Shown piece after piece: positions 26,504 to 35,522 of a stretch of DNA of 64,000 bases. A program made the translations under genes and the position numbers. Numbering within the stretch: the stretch's first letter is position 1; every line of letters begins with the position of its first letter. This DNA comes from Leisingera sp. ANG1 (lineage in GTDB: Bacteria > Pseudomonadota > Alphaproteobacteria > Rhodobacterales > Rhodobacteraceae). The notes under the pieces were generated by a model, which saw only the letters and a list, made by a program, of their open reading frames with translations, was not told where the DNA came from and did no database searches. Where the stretch lies: assembly GCF_000203975.2 (NCBI RefSeq), contig NZ_AFCF02000003.1, forward strand, positions 7,327 to 71,326, in the 5' to 3' direction.

Positions 26504-27571
26504 ATGCGGATTGAAGAAGATAAGCTGAAATCACTCTACACGGGCTTTGCCCGCAAACTGGGGGCGGACGGCCGCGAGGCAGCGACCTTTGCCACCTGCC
26601 TTCTGCGTGCGGACATCCGCGGGCACACGACGCAAGGGATGGGGCTGCTGCCCTATCTGGTTGAACTGTTCGACGCAGGGGCAATGGCCTTTGGCCGGGC
26701 GCCGGAAATCATCCGGGACAATCCCGCCTCGGCGCTTGTCGATGGCAAACGGGGCATGGGGCAGATCAGCGGCACATTCGCGATGGATTTGGCCATTGAA
26801 AAGGCCTGCGCCTGCGGCATCGGATTTGTCAGTCTGCGCGGCGGCGCGGACTACGGCATGGCCTCCAACTACGCGATCCAGGCGATGGAACAGGGACTGA
26901 TCGGCATGTCGATGAGCACCGGGCCGGTACTGGTCGCGCCATGGGGTGGCCGCGATGCCTGGTTCTGCACCAACCCGATCTCGCTCGCGGTGCCTGCCGG
27001 CAGCCGGGATCCCATCGTGATCGACATGGCCACCAGCGCCAATTCGATGGGTCGGACCGTGCTGGCGGCCCGCGATGGTCACAAACTGTCTGGGAGGCAA
27101 CTGGTTGATACGCAAGGGAATTACACCGACGACCCGACGCAGGTCATTCTGAACCCGATGGACCGGGAGTCGCCCATGGCCGGGGCGCTGCTCCCGGACG
27201 GGCCCAAGGGATTCGGCATGGTGCTGATCGTCGAACTGCTCGCCTCGCTCCTGAGCGGCGAACGCAGCTGGCAGGATGAGCATCCTTCGGACGGGGTGAA
27301 CCGGCAGGCGTTCTATGGCCAGACCTTCATCGCCATCGATATCGCCAAGTTCCAGGATCCGGCGGAGTTCGCAGGCTCGGCGGAGCGGATGGTTGAAACC
27401 CTCAATTCTTCGCGTGCGGCCAATGGGTTCGACCGCGTGCGCCTGCATGGCGGCAAGGCGGCGGAGGCAATGCGTGACAACCTAGCCCATGGCATTTTTG
27501 TGCGGGATGAAGAATGGCAGCTGGCGGCATCCGCTGCCCGCAAGCTCGGCGTCGAACTACCCGCAGTGTAG
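26504..27571 (+). CDS. LDH2/MDH-type (malate/lactate/ureidoglycolate) dehydrogenase
   Basis: 355 residues of the Ldh2 family, which uses a non-Rossmann NAD(P) fold. Recognisable parts are HTTQGMGLLPYLVE near the N-terminus, VDGKRGMGQISG, a catalytic-region PVLVAPWGGRD, and LPDGPKGFGMVLIVELLASLLSG. I chose ATG 26504 with GGAG five bases before; the TTG at 26492 lies on top of that site. The family includes lactate, malate and ureidoglycolate dehydrogenases and the piperideine/pyrroline-2-carboxylate reductases. Proximity to ornithine cyclodeaminase makes the last group attractive, but the sequence does not settle it. Confidence 0.88.
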   Translation: MRIEEDKLKSLYTGFARKLGADGREAATFATCLLRADIRGHTTQGMGLLPYLVELFDAGAMAFGRAPEIIRDNPASALVDGKRGMGQISGTFAMDLAIEKACACGIGFVSLRGGADYGMASNYAIQAMEQGLIGMSMSTGPVLVAPWGGRDAWFCTNPISLAVPAGSRDPIVIDMATSANSMGRTVLAARDGHKLSGRQLVDTQGNYTDDPTQVILNPMDRESPMAGALLPDGPKGFGMVLIVELLASLLSGERSWQDEHPSDGVNRQAFYGQTFIAIDIAKFQDPAEFAGSAERMVETLNSSRAANGFDRVRLHGGKAAEAMRDNLAHGIFVRDEEWQLAASAARKLGVELPAV

Positions 27572-27619
27572 CAAGCAGCCTTGGGCACGGCCGTCAGGCC
27601 GTGCCGCTCCGGCGGCCGC

Positions 27620-28057
27620 TCAGGTGACCAGCACCGAACATTTCGCGAGGCTGGTGACCTTGTGCGAGACGCTGCCGAGCAGGTAGTTTTCCGAATCCCC
27701 GGACCCGCGCCCGCCCAGAACGATGAGGTCGGCGCCGTTCTGTTCTGCAAAGCCAAGGATCGTCCGCGCAGGCGGGCCGCGTTTCACCACCGCGCGGACA
27801 TTGTTTGCACCGCTTTGCAAAGCTGCCGACTTTGCCTTGTCACAGATGCTCACCGCATGGGTCCGCAGCACATCCTCCACCGTGTCCGGATCATCCACGT
27901 CGACCATGGACAGAGACGCGTCGAGCAGGCTGTGATGACGGAACACGGTCAGTATCAGCAGCTGGGCCTGCGTCAGCCTTGCGAGCTTTGCCGCATCGTC
28001 CAGGGCTTTGCCGGACCCATCGGAGCCGTCCACCGGGCATAGGATTTTCTGGTACAT
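27620..28057 (-). CDS. Universal stress protein (UspA family)
   Basis: 145 residues with the Usp fold: ILCPVDGSDGSGKALDDA at the start and the ATP-binding signature GGRGSGDSENYLLGSVSHKV at the end. AGGAG lies before the ATG. It follows the TRAP large permease by 21 bases on the same strand. Usp genes at the end of TRAP operons, such as teaD next to the ectoine transporter TeaABC, modulate transport in an ATP-dependent way, and the same is likely here. Confidence 0.92.
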   Translation of the reverse strand: MYQKILCPVDGSDGSGKALDDAAKLARLTQAQLLILTVFRHHSLLDASLSMVDVDDPDTVEDVLRTHAVSICDKAKSAALQSGANNVRAVVKRGPPARTILGFAEQNGADLIVLGGRGSGDSENYLLGSVSHKVTSLAKCSVLVT

Positions 28058-28078
28058 GGTGCTACTCCTGCTGCTTGC

Positions 28079-29362
28079 CTACCGGAACGCCACATCGCGG
28101 AGGAACAATGCGATCTGCGGAAAGAAGATCAGCGCCGCCGCCACGCTCAGGAGGATGAAAGTGAACGGGAATATTCCGCGGATGACGTCTGCGTAGGGCC
28201 GTTTGAAGATCGCAATCGCCGTGAAGATATCGCAGCCGAACGGCGGTGTGGCGGAGCCGATTGCCACCTGCAGGGTGATGATTGTCCCGACCAGGACCGG
28301 ATCCAGCGCGTTGGCTTCAACGACCGGCGCAAAAATCGGCACAAGGATCAGGATCACCACGATCGGATCAACGAACATGCAGCCCACAAAGAACGACAGC
28401 GAGATCACCGCCAGCACCATCTTCGGACTCATCCCGTCGATGCCGATCGACCCGAGAATTGTCTGCGGCACCTGGGCGAAGGAGATGACCCAGGAAAAGG
28501 CGGCGCCCGCGGCGATGAGGACAAACACCACCGATGTGATCAATCCGGTGGATTTTGCGATCTTGTAGAGATCCGCCAGCCTGAGCGTCTTGAAGATGAC
28601 GAATTCCAGAACGATGGCGTAAAGCACGCAGGCCCCGGCCGCTTCGGTCGGGCTGAACACCCCGCCATAGATGCCGCCGACAATGATGACGGGGAAGCCC
28701 ATCGGCCAGAAGGCTGCCCGCAACGCGGCCAGGCGCGCGCGCCAGCTGCTTTTAGGCTCTTTCGGCACGTTGTTCCTGCTGGCATGGATGACGCAATAGA
28801 CCGAAAACAGCACCATGATCAGAAGGCCAGGCCCGATGCCGGCAATGAAGAGCTCGGCAATCGAGGTGCCCGAGATCACGCCGTAGATGATCATGCCAAT
28901 GCTGGGTGGGATCAGGAAGGCGATATCGCTGGCATTGATGATCAGCGCCAGGGTGAAGGAATCCTTGTAGCCAGATTGCAGCATACGCGGCCGCAGCGGC
29001 GAGCCAACGGCGACAACGGTGGCTTGCGTCGACCCCGACACCGCGCCGAACAGGGTGCAGGCAACGGCGGTGGATACGGCAAGGCCGCCGCGGATATGGC
29101 CGATGAAGGTCATCACCAGGTCGATCAGCCGCGACGCCGATTGCCCGCGTGTCATGATCTCCGCCGCGAGAATGAAGATCGGCACCGCCACCAGCGAGGC
29201 GGGGCGGATCCCGGCAAGCATCTGCTGCACCATGAAATCCATTTTTCCGAAGCCCCCGAAGGTCTCGTAGAACCCGTAGCCCGAGCCCAGCAGCAAAGGG
29301 ACCATCATCGGAAAACCTGCCAGCAGCAGGACGATCATTATGGAGGTAATCTTGAGTGCCAT
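28079..29362 (-). CDS. dctM: TRAP transporter large permease (DctM)
   Basis: 427 residues, almost entirely hydrophobic, with about twelve membrane segments. Family marks are FGAVSGSTQATVVAVGSPLRPRM, LIPPSIGMIIYGVISGTSIAELFIAG and GGIYGGVFSPTEAAGACV. This subunit moves the solute with sodium after delivery by DctP. It begins nine bases after the DctQ stop, with AGGA upstream. With DctP, DctQ and UspA it forms one minus-strand operon. Confidence 0.95.
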   Translation of the reverse strand: MALKITSIMIVLLLAGFPMMVPLLLGSGYGFYETFGGFGKMDFMVQQMLAGIRPASLVAVPIFILAAEIMTRGQSASRLIDLVMTFIGHIRGGLAVSTAVACTLFGAVSGSTQATVVAVGSPLRPRMLQSGYKDSFTLALIINASDIAFLIPPSIGMIIYGVISGTSIAELFIAGIGPGLLIMVLFSVYCVIHASRNNVPKEPKSSWRARLAALRAAFWPMGFPVIIVGGIYGGVFSPTEAAGACVLYAIVLEFVIFKTLRLADLYKIAKSTGLITSVVFVLIAAGAAFSWVISFAQVPQTILGSIGIDGMSPKMVLAVISLSFFVGCMFVDPIVVILILVPIFAPVVEANALDPVLVGTIITLQVAIGSATPPFGCDIFTAIAIFKRPYADVIRGIFPFTFILLSVAAALIFFPQIALFLRDVAFR

Positions 29363-29371
29363 CGGCGGGTC

Positions 29372-29956
29372 CTACAGCTCGATTTCGTCCTGGTCGTACC
29401 CCTCGCGCACATGGGTCGACAGATAGGTTCCGGTGCCGGACAGGTTCTTCAGCGCGGTCAGCGCGTATTGCGTTCCGGCGATGAAAAACCCCAGCGGCAC
29501 CAGGAGATAGGACCAGTAGACAGGTATGCCCAAGGCAGGCAGCACCCGGCCCTTGGGGGCGACGTTAAAAAACACGTAGTCGATGGAAAACCAGAACAGC
29601 ACATACATCACCGCCGCGGTGACCAGCGCGATCACGATCATCATCTTCTTGCGCAGCGCGGAGGGCAGCGCATCAAAGACCGCCGACATGCGGATGTGGC
29701 GGCCATGGCGCGCCGCATAGCCGATCCCGGAAAAGGTGACGAGGATGATCAGGATCCTGTTCAACTCCTCGGAGAAGAAGAGGCTCTGCTGAAAGAAGTA
29801 ACGGCCTACCACATTAGACACGGTGTTCACCGCCATCAGCATGACCGCCGCGGCCAGCAGAAAGGCTTCGATCCGGCTGACCCATGTGTCGACTGCCCCC
29901 GGTATGCCCGGCAGGGCCGAGCTGTATTTCGAAGATTTGGATGTGTCCTGCGCCAT
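29372..29956 (-). CDS. dctQ: TRAP transporter small permease (DctQ)
   Basis: 194 residues with four predicted membrane helices. The family motif region reads [30 protein letters not shown] chose ATG 29956 ([10 protein letters not shown]), since GGGGAGA lies about seven bases upstream; the alternative at 29974 is poorer. It sits between a hairpin (29980-30009) that separates it from dctP and the dctM gene nine bases on. Confidence 0.93.
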   Translation of the reverse strand: MAQDTSKSSKYSSALPGIPGAVDTWVSRIEAFLLAAAVMLMAVNTVSNVVGRYFFQQSLFFSEELNRILIILVTFSGIGYAARHGRHIRMSAVFDALPSALRKKMMIVIALVTAAVMYVLFWFSIDYVFFNVAPKGRVLPALGIPVYWSYLLVPLGFFIAGTQYALTALKNLSGTGTYLSTHVREGYDQDEIEL

Positions 29957-29979
29957 CGAACGTCTCCCCTGCACCTGGC

Positions 29980-30009
29980 GGGGCTGACCACAGACCGGCG
30001 GTCAGCCCC
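29980..30009 (-). terminator. Intercistronic hairpin between dctP and dctQ
   Basis: Perfect ten-base stem GGGGCTGACC / GGTCAGCCCC in the 75-base gap after the dctP stop. There is no U run, so it probably protects or partly terminates the binding-protein transcript, giving more DctP than permease. Confidence 0.65.
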
Positions 30010-30031
30010 TGTTCCGGAACGTCGGTCTGCG

Positions 30032-31069
30032 TTATTGCATCGCGGCGGAGATATCCGCCTTCATCTGTTCCAGGATCGCAGCACCGCGGTCGCCGGTCAT
30101 CTCGACGAACTTTGCTTCCACCGCCTTGGCAGCCGTGCGGAACGGCGCCCGTTCCTCTTCGCTCAGCACGACAACCTGCATGTCCGGCTTGGCCTCAAGG
30201 ATCTTCTTCAGGGACTCCTCTTCCAGGCCTTTCTGGTACGCGACGATATACTCGAAGGCTGCCGAAACGGCATTGCGCACAACTTCCTTGTCCGCCTCGC
30301 TGAGCTCGTCAAAGAACTCTTTGTTGGCCATGAAGGCGGTGGTGAAGTTGCTGTGGCCAGTAAAGGTGATCACGTCGGTCACCTCGTACAGCTTGGTAGA
30401 CCAGACAAAGGATGTCGGGTTTTCCTGCCCCTGCACGATATTGGTCTGCAGCCCGCCGTAGACCTCGCCCCAAGGCAGCGGTGTCGGCACCGCGCCGAAC
30501 GCTTTGTAGGCCTCCACCAGCAGCGGGTTGGTCATCACGCGAAACTTGACCTCGTTGAGGTCGGCCGGACTGTGAACTTCGCTCTTGGTGGTCATTACAA
30601 CTTCGCCGGTCGGGAACATTTGCAACAGTTCCAGACCCTGTTCTGCATAGATCCCCTTGAAGGTTTCGTTGATCGCCACGCTGTCGCGGAAAAAATTGGC
30701 CAGATGCTCCGGACTGTTGGGCAGCAGATATGGAACAAAGAAAACCTGGGCCTCGGGGATCAGGGCGCCAGTGAAGCCGGGGGATTGAATGATGAATTCC
30801 AGAATGCCCGCCTGGCCCTGTTCCATCACATCGTCGGACTCGCCCAGCGTGCCATAGGGAAACAGTTGAAGTGTGTGATCCGAATTCTGTTCGATTTCCG
30901 CCTTGAGGCGCTGCGCAAATTTGCCCTGGACCTCGTCAATCGCCTCCTCAAAGGCAAATTTCCATGTATCCGCACGCGCGCCGGAGGCGGCCAGGCCGAT
31001 GGTTGCCGCTACCGCGGCTGCAATGGCGCTTGCCGCCAGTTTCCGGGGTTCTGCTTTCCACCACTTCAT
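30032..31069 (-). CDS. dctP: TRAP transporter substrate-binding protein (DctP)
   Basis: 345 residues with a signal peptide (to ASGARA, about residue 33) and the DctP fold. The conserved middle part reads NEVKFRVMTNPLLVEAYKAFGA, followed by PLPWGEVYGGLQTNIVQGQEN. The arginine in KFRVM is the usual carboxylate anchor, so the ligand should be an organic or amino acid. ATG 31069 follows AGGGAG. First gene of the dctP-dctQ-dctM-uspA operon, divergent from the ureohydrolase gene across about 410 bases. A guanidino or amino acid ligand would fit the neighbours. Confidence 0.93.
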   Translation of the reverse strand: MKWWKAEPRKLAASAIAAAVAATIGLAASGARADTWKFAFEEAIDEVQGKFAQRLKAEIEQNSDHTLQLFPYGTLGESDDVMEQGQAGILEFIIQSPGFTGALIPEAQVFFVPYLLPNSPEHLANFFRDSVAINETFKGIYAEQGLELLQMFPTGEVVMTTKSEVHSPADLNEVKFRVMTNPLLVEAYKAFGAVPTPLPWGEVYGGLQTNIVQGQENPTSFVWSTKLYEVTDVITFTGHSNFTTAFMANKEFFDELSEADKEVVRNAVSAAFEYIVAYQKGLEEESLKKILEAKPDMQVVVLSEEERAPFRTAAKAVEAKFVEMTGDRGAAILEQMKADISAAMQ

Positions 31070-31482
31070 GTGTTCACTCCCTATCCTGCAGTGATCGGCG
31101 CGGGCGGTCGGACCCGCACCATTCGAGCTGTGTTGTCCCGTCTGCCCGGCAGGCGCATGTGCGCCGCCTCGCCGGTCAAAGGGGTCGGCCAAAAGTCCTG
31201 TTCCAGAGCGACAAGTTAAATTCCGCGCGTGCGATGTTCACTTCGCCCAAAGGCGACACATCCGGCCGCCGCGGCTGCCAAACACCCGTTGCAGCCCCAA
31301 CCCAGCAAGTACACTTTGCCGATCACAGATGTTTCGGAACGGTCTCATTGCCTAGTCTGATCCGGAAATGAGCAGTCCAGGGCGCTGCCGTCTCCTGGCC
31401 CTGTCGCTGCGGTGGCAGGGCCACGTATTTGCAACGCGGAGGGGCAGGCCTGGATCTGGAGGAAGCCAAGGGACATAGGAAC
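31070..31482. other. Divergent promoter region, TRAP operon / ureohydrolase
   Basis: 413 bases between two divergent starts. I see no further gene: the frame 31323-31595 on the minus strand is a shadow of the ureohydrolase. Both promoters should be here, but I cannot point to convincing boxes. Confidence 0.5.
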
Positions 31483-32439
31483 ATGACAGATAAACCCGAT
31501 CTCGCAGCACTGTTTGGAGCAACCTCCGCAGAGACATTCCTCGGCCTGAAGGCTTGCAGCGATCTGACCCGGATCGACGCCTCCTCCGTTTTCATCGGCG
31601 CACCCTGCGCGACGCCCTACGGCTCGGTCGGCGCCTACTGCCGCAACGGGCCGGACTCGCTGCGCCGCGCCATTGCCTCCCTGACCGCAAACATTGAACG
31701 CCACAATTTCGATCTGGGCGGCCCCACCTTCCCGCCCGGCACCAAACCGGCGGTGGACTGCGGGGATCTGCCCTGGAGCGAGACCGATTTCGCCGCCAAC
31801 CGCGCCGCAATCCGTGAGGCGATCTCGGCGGTTGCCGGCCGCGGTGTGGTCCCGGTCCTGGTCGGCGGCGACGATTCCGTACCCGTCCCCATGCTGGAGG
31901 CGCTCGCAGAGACGGGCAAGACCTACACCGTTCTGCAGATCGATGCCCATATCGACTGGCGGCATGAGCATATGGGGGAAACCCAGGGGCTGTCGTCAAC
32001 CATGCGCCGTGCCTCCGAAATGGATCACATCTGCAAAATCATCCAGGTCGGAGCGCGCAGCATCGGCTCGGCCCATACGGATGACTACAAGGATGCGCTG
32101 ACTTGGGGGGTGAAATTCTTTACTGGCCCTGATGTACACCGCAATGGGATCGAACCTGCACTGGCAGAAATTGAATCCGGTGCAAATGTGATTGTCTGTC
32201 TCGACATCGACGCTATGGATCCCAGCATTGCGCCCAATACAATCGGGCGGGCGCCGGGCGGCCTGAGTTATTATCAGGTGCTGGATCTTATCCGGGGGGC
32301 GTCAGAGCGCGGATCCATCGCGGCAATCGATTTTACCGAGATCATGCCAGAAGTGGATGTGGATGGCATTGGCGGTATCACGGTATCGCGGCTCGTCGCT
32401 GCAACGATGGGGATTATCGCGCGCCAGCAGATGGCATAA
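31483..32439 (+). CDS. Ureohydrolase (agmatinase/guanidino-acid hydrolase family)
   Basis: 318 residues of the arginase/agmatinase fold. Metal motifs are GGDDS (128-132), DAHID (154-158) and LDIDAMDPS (from 240). Classical agmatinases and arginases have GGDHS; here Asp131 replaces the metal-binding histidine, a change I associate only with divergent members. The rest of the motif set is intact, so it may hydrolyse a guanidino compound other than agmatine or use altered metal binding. I chose ATG 31483 with AAGGGA nine bases upstream. Divergent from the TRAP operon, which may import its substrate. Confidence 0.85.
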   Translation: MTDKPDLAALFGATSAETFLGLKACSDLTRIDASSVFIGAPCATPYGSVGAYCRNGPDSLRRAIASLTANIERHNFDLGGPTFPPGTKPAVDCGDLPWSETDFAANRAAIREAISAVAGRGVVPVLVGGDDSVPVPMLEALAETGKTYTVLQIDAHIDWRHEHMGETQGLSSTMRRASEMDHICKIIQVGARSIGSAHTDDYKDALTWGVKFFTGPDVHRNGIEPALAEIESGANVIVCLDIDAMDPSIAPNTIGRAPGGLSYYQVLDLIRGASERGSIAAIDFTEIMPEVDVDGIGGITVSRLVAATMGIIARQQMA

Positions 32440-32806
32440 TCTTTCCATTTGGCTATTGTCACTTTCTTCGAGCGGACCGGAGTCCGCTTCGGATAGTCGG
32501 TATGGCCTGATAAGGGCCAATGACTTTTCTGAAGCACCGAGGTTAAGGCGATCTGGGCTGTGTTTAGCAATCATGCGGTACAGCCCAGATCGCCTCTGCA
32601 ACAAATTGCTGAATTTTCCTGCCCATAGGGCACTAGCCAGTTTGAAATGCTGCAGCCGAGTGCGAAGGGCCGCTTTGGTGACCGCTGCAATGCGGCGAAT
32701 GGATGGTAACGAGTGTCCCTTATGGGCCGGTCGCGCCGATCCGCAATGCCCAGCCGCCTTTGCCTCGCAAAGGCAGAAAACTGCGCACAGCGGACGTACG
32801 AGAAAA
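32440..32806. other. 367 bases without a gene; contains a long hairpin
   Basis: No frame here has a domain. The stretch contains the inverted repeat at 32546-32595 and GC-rich sequence of the kind found between operons elsewhere in the window. It lies between the ureohydrolase stop and the recombinase stump and may mark an old element end. Confidence 0.5.
32546..32595. repeat. 14-base perfect inverted repeat
   Basis: GGCGATCTGGGCTG at 32547-32560 and its exact reverse complement at 32581-32594, around a 20-base loop, with one further T-A pair inside. No T run follows, so a transcription terminator, an element end or a recombinase site are all possible. Confidence 0.65.
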
Positions 32807-33660
32807 CTAGACTACGCTTGCAACGGATGGCGGTTGGCGACGCAGTCGTAAGTTATCGGGCTTGAATGAAACAGTGTCCAAATCCTGCTCCCGCAACCAC
32901 CGTTTCCGACCAAGCCTCCGCAAACAGCGGGGGCTTTTTCGATTCCGGCTGCCCAAAGCCATCAGCCCAGCCAATTCCCCAACAAGTTCAAGCTGATGAC
33001 CGCCCGGCGCAGCACCGTCCGGAACCATCCGAGCCTCCGAAATCAGCGCCCGCAGCGCCGCCGTCGCCTCCCGCCGTACCTCCGGCGCATTCAGAGCGTC
33101 TGCAAGATCGTCGATCAGCCGTGACACCCGTTCGCGGTAGGCTTCCGCCATTGACGGGTGAAACACCACCGTGTCCGGGGCAGGGGTCTGCTCCAGCTCC
33201 CGTTCCAGCTGCTGGCGCCGTGCGTCGAGCTCGATCATCCGGTCCTTCACCTGGTCTGCGGGAATGCCCGCAATGATCGCATCCACTAGCTTCTGGTGGT
33301 CGCGCTTGGCACGGGCGAGCGCTTGTTCCTTTTCCTTGCGGTTCCCGGCGGCTGCCGCCTTCAGCCGGTTGCGCTCGGCAGTGTATTCTTCGCAGAAGAC
33401 CTGCACCGCGTCCGGATCCATCAGGTGGTTCGCCAGTGCATCCAAAACCCGGGCTTCCAGGTCGGCCTGTTTGATCGTGCGCTTGTTGCTGCAGACCGCG
33501 GCCCCTTTGTTCCGTGCCGGGGAACAGCCGAAGCTGTCCTTGGAAATCTTGGCAAAGCCGCCGCCGCAGCAGCCGCAGGCCATCAGGCCGGAGAACAGCG
33601 TCTTCGGGCGGCGCCGGTCCCAGACCGGCACATTGGTGCCCGCGGTCTTCAGTTCGCCCT
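32807..33660 (-). pseudogene. Large serine recombinase, 5'-truncated (catalytic domain lost)
   Basis: What remains is the C-terminal half: RRRPKTLFSGLMACGCCGGG, the zinc-ribbon cysteines down to CSNKRTIKQADLEARV, and a long coiled coil. The N-terminal resolvase domain with the catalytic serine is absent: above about 33660 the open frame reads only the antisense of the mob gene. Near the 3' end (about 32881-32907) another frame spells VVAGAGF, resembling a common ending of these recombinases, so a small frameshift is possible. The family integrates and excises mobile elements. This one cannot be active alone. Confidence 0.75.
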
Positions 33661-33718
33661 GACCGTACAGCCCAAGTTTATTCAAGCCCAGCCCGTAATT
33701 ATTGATGAAGCACCGGTT

Positions 33719-35374
33719 GTGCTGCGCTTTGCAGGCTTGTTCCCGCAGGGCCTCGGCAAGTTCAAGATACATGACGAGCGCGGCGGCGGCGACCTGGATC
33801 ATGTCGACCAGGAGCTGTCCCGGCTGAACCAGGTGCTGGCCGGCGAACCGGGCTGGCAGCAGCAGATACGTGATGAAATTGCTGAGATGCGCCGTCACAA
33901 TCATGAGGAGCATTTGCGCGCGCTGAAGGCCAAGTCACGCATGAAGGACGCCAGGAAGCTGGAGGCGGAAGGGCCTGCAGACCCCTGGCGGTCCTGCAGC
34001 AGGGGTCCGCTTCGGGAAGGCATCATCACAGTCAACAAAGATTGGCTGGGCGGGGCAGGGCTCTCTGAATGGGATCCGGAACGTGTCTCTGCTTTCCGCA
34101 AAACCGCCATGTCGTTCCTCCGTGAAAACTTTCCAAATGGTCAGCTGCGCTATGCCAGTGCCCACGTTGATGAAGAGGCTTATCACATCCATTTTGTCGT
34201 GGCCGTTTGGACCGAGAAGCCATCCGCCAACCGGGGGCATCAGATCCTGCTGCAGGCATCTGAGAACCCGCTCATCAAGAGCTATGAGCATGCCCAGGAT
34301 CTTGCCGGAGAGGCCTTCGAGACAATCGGGATCACCAGGGGGGAGCGTCGTGCCGAAGCCCGGCGCCAGGCGCGGGCAGAGGGAAAACCTCTGCCCGAGA
34401 AGCGGCAGCATGTGCCGCCATCAAAATGGCGTGCTGAGGAGCGCCAAAAGGCGCAAGCAGAGAAGAAACGCATCCTGGGCGATGCCCAGGAAGAAGCAAA
34501 GGCGGCCGTTGAAAACGGCCGGGACCTGGCCAAGGCCACGGTCAAGAAATCGCGCAAACGCGCGGTGAAAGAGGCACGGGTCCGCAAACAGCGGACCGCG
34601 CGGGAAACTGCAAAGATGATCCGCCGCCGCGATATGGCGGAGGCAGAGGCTGTGCAGAAGGAAAAAGCGGCTGACGCCGCGAATGCTCTGAAAAAGAAAA
34701 TTGTGGCTGAGGTCGGGGCATTGGAGCCGAGAGTGAAAGGGTATGAGGCAAGGGCAGAAGAAGCTGCAGAAAAGTACCGGGCCGAAACGGCAGCGCGGAA
34801 GGCCGAAGAGGAAAAACGCGCGCGGGTTATGCAAGAAAGGCAACAGGCCGAGCAGGTGCTGAACGCCGCGAAGGCGGAAAAATCTGATCTGGCCGCTCGG
34901 CTGCGGCAGATGGTTCAGCACCGCCGTCAGGCAGAGAAAGCGGCTGCTGAGGCCCGGGCTGCCCGGCTGACTGAGGAGAAGAGGCTGCAGGAGGCAGAAG
35001 AAAAGGTCCGGTTGAAGGCAACGGAGGCAGAGGTCATCACGGATGCCATCGAGACCGGATTGGATCTGGTTGCTGATGGGGCGGTCTTCTGGCGGGAGGC
35101 GTCTGCGGATCAGCAGGCAGGCTTGGCTTGGGGCGCTACCGCTCCGGATACCAAGGGTGCGCGGGATGAAACGCTGAGAGAAATCCGCCCAGCACTGCGG
35201 ATGGTCACACGCATTGCGCAAATGGTGGCGCGGACCGTTAAGCGTGTCCTCGCCAAGGAGCGGCAAAAGCTGAAGAATGACGCGGATTATGTTCGCGGTT
35301 TGCGTCAGGAATGGGAGCCGGAAGATGATGCGCGGCTGAAGCGGATCTCGCGTGGGGAGCCGGGCAATGGCTAG
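33719..35374 (+). CDS. Mob_Pre-type relaxase/mobilisation protein (second copy)
   Basis: About 551 residues from GTG 33719. The N-terminus (VVLRFAGLFPQGLGKFKIHD, then GGGDLDHVDQELSRLN) and LRYASAHVDEEAYHIHFVV carry the family's metal/active-site histidines. From about residue 270 a long Ala/Glu/Lys/Arg coiled coil follows to the end. The protein nicks at an origin of transfer and mobilises DNA. No Shine-Dalgarno precedes GTG 33719, and a few residues before it (EAP) also fit the family, so the true start may lie just upstream or have been lost at the junction with the recombinase stump. The C-terminal 270 residues repeat the gene at 1-846. Confidence 0.8.
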   Translation: MLRFAGLFPQGLGKFKIHDERGGGDLDHVDQELSRLNQVLAGEPGWQQQIRDEIAEMRRHNHEEHLRALKAKSRMKDARKLEAEGPADPWRSCSRGPLREGIITVNKDWLGGAGLSEWDPERVSAFRKTAMSFLRENFPNGQLRYASAHVDEEAYHIHFVVAVWTEKPSANRGHQILLQASENPLIKSYEHAQDLAGEAFETIGITRGERRAEARRQARAEGKPLPEKRQHVPPSKWRAEERQKAQAEKKRILGDAQEEAKAAVENGRDLAKATVKKSRKRAVKEARVRKQRTARETAKMIRRRDMAEAEAVQKEKAADAANALKKKIVAEVGALEPRVKGYEARAEEAAEKYRAETAARKAEEEKRARVMQERQQAEQVLNAAKAEKSDLAARLRQMVQHRRQAEKAAAEARAARLTEEKRLQEAEEKVRLKATEAEVITDAIETGLDLVADGAVFWREASADQQAGLAWGATAPDTKGARDETLREIRPALRMVTRIAQMVARTVKRVLAKERQKLKNDADYVRGLRQEWEPEDDARLKRISRGEPGNG

Positions 35375-35478
35375 GTGTAAGCAGACACGTGAATTACATG
35401 CTTAAATGACAGAGCCGCAACCAGAGAAAACAGAGGGCGGAAAACACTCAGAGCCCCATGCCAAGAAGTCACATCACA

Positions 35479-35504
35479 GTTGCCCGACACGTTCGCCGGG
35501 CAAC
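35479..35504. terminator. Hairpin between mob and the orphan acidic gene
   Basis: Eight-base stem GTTGCCCG / CGGGCAAC around a ten-base loop, 19 bases beyond the stop of the minus-strand gene and about 100 bases beyond the mob stop. No T run, so only a candidate. Confidence 0.45.
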
Positions 35505-35522
35505 CTTCACACTTTGGGGAGA

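Noticed and set aside
28784-31219. 811-residue open frame on the plus strand
   Set aside because: It is the exact antisense of the TRAP genes; its composition is His/Gln/Arg-rich without any domain, as is typical for reverse frames of GC-rich genes.
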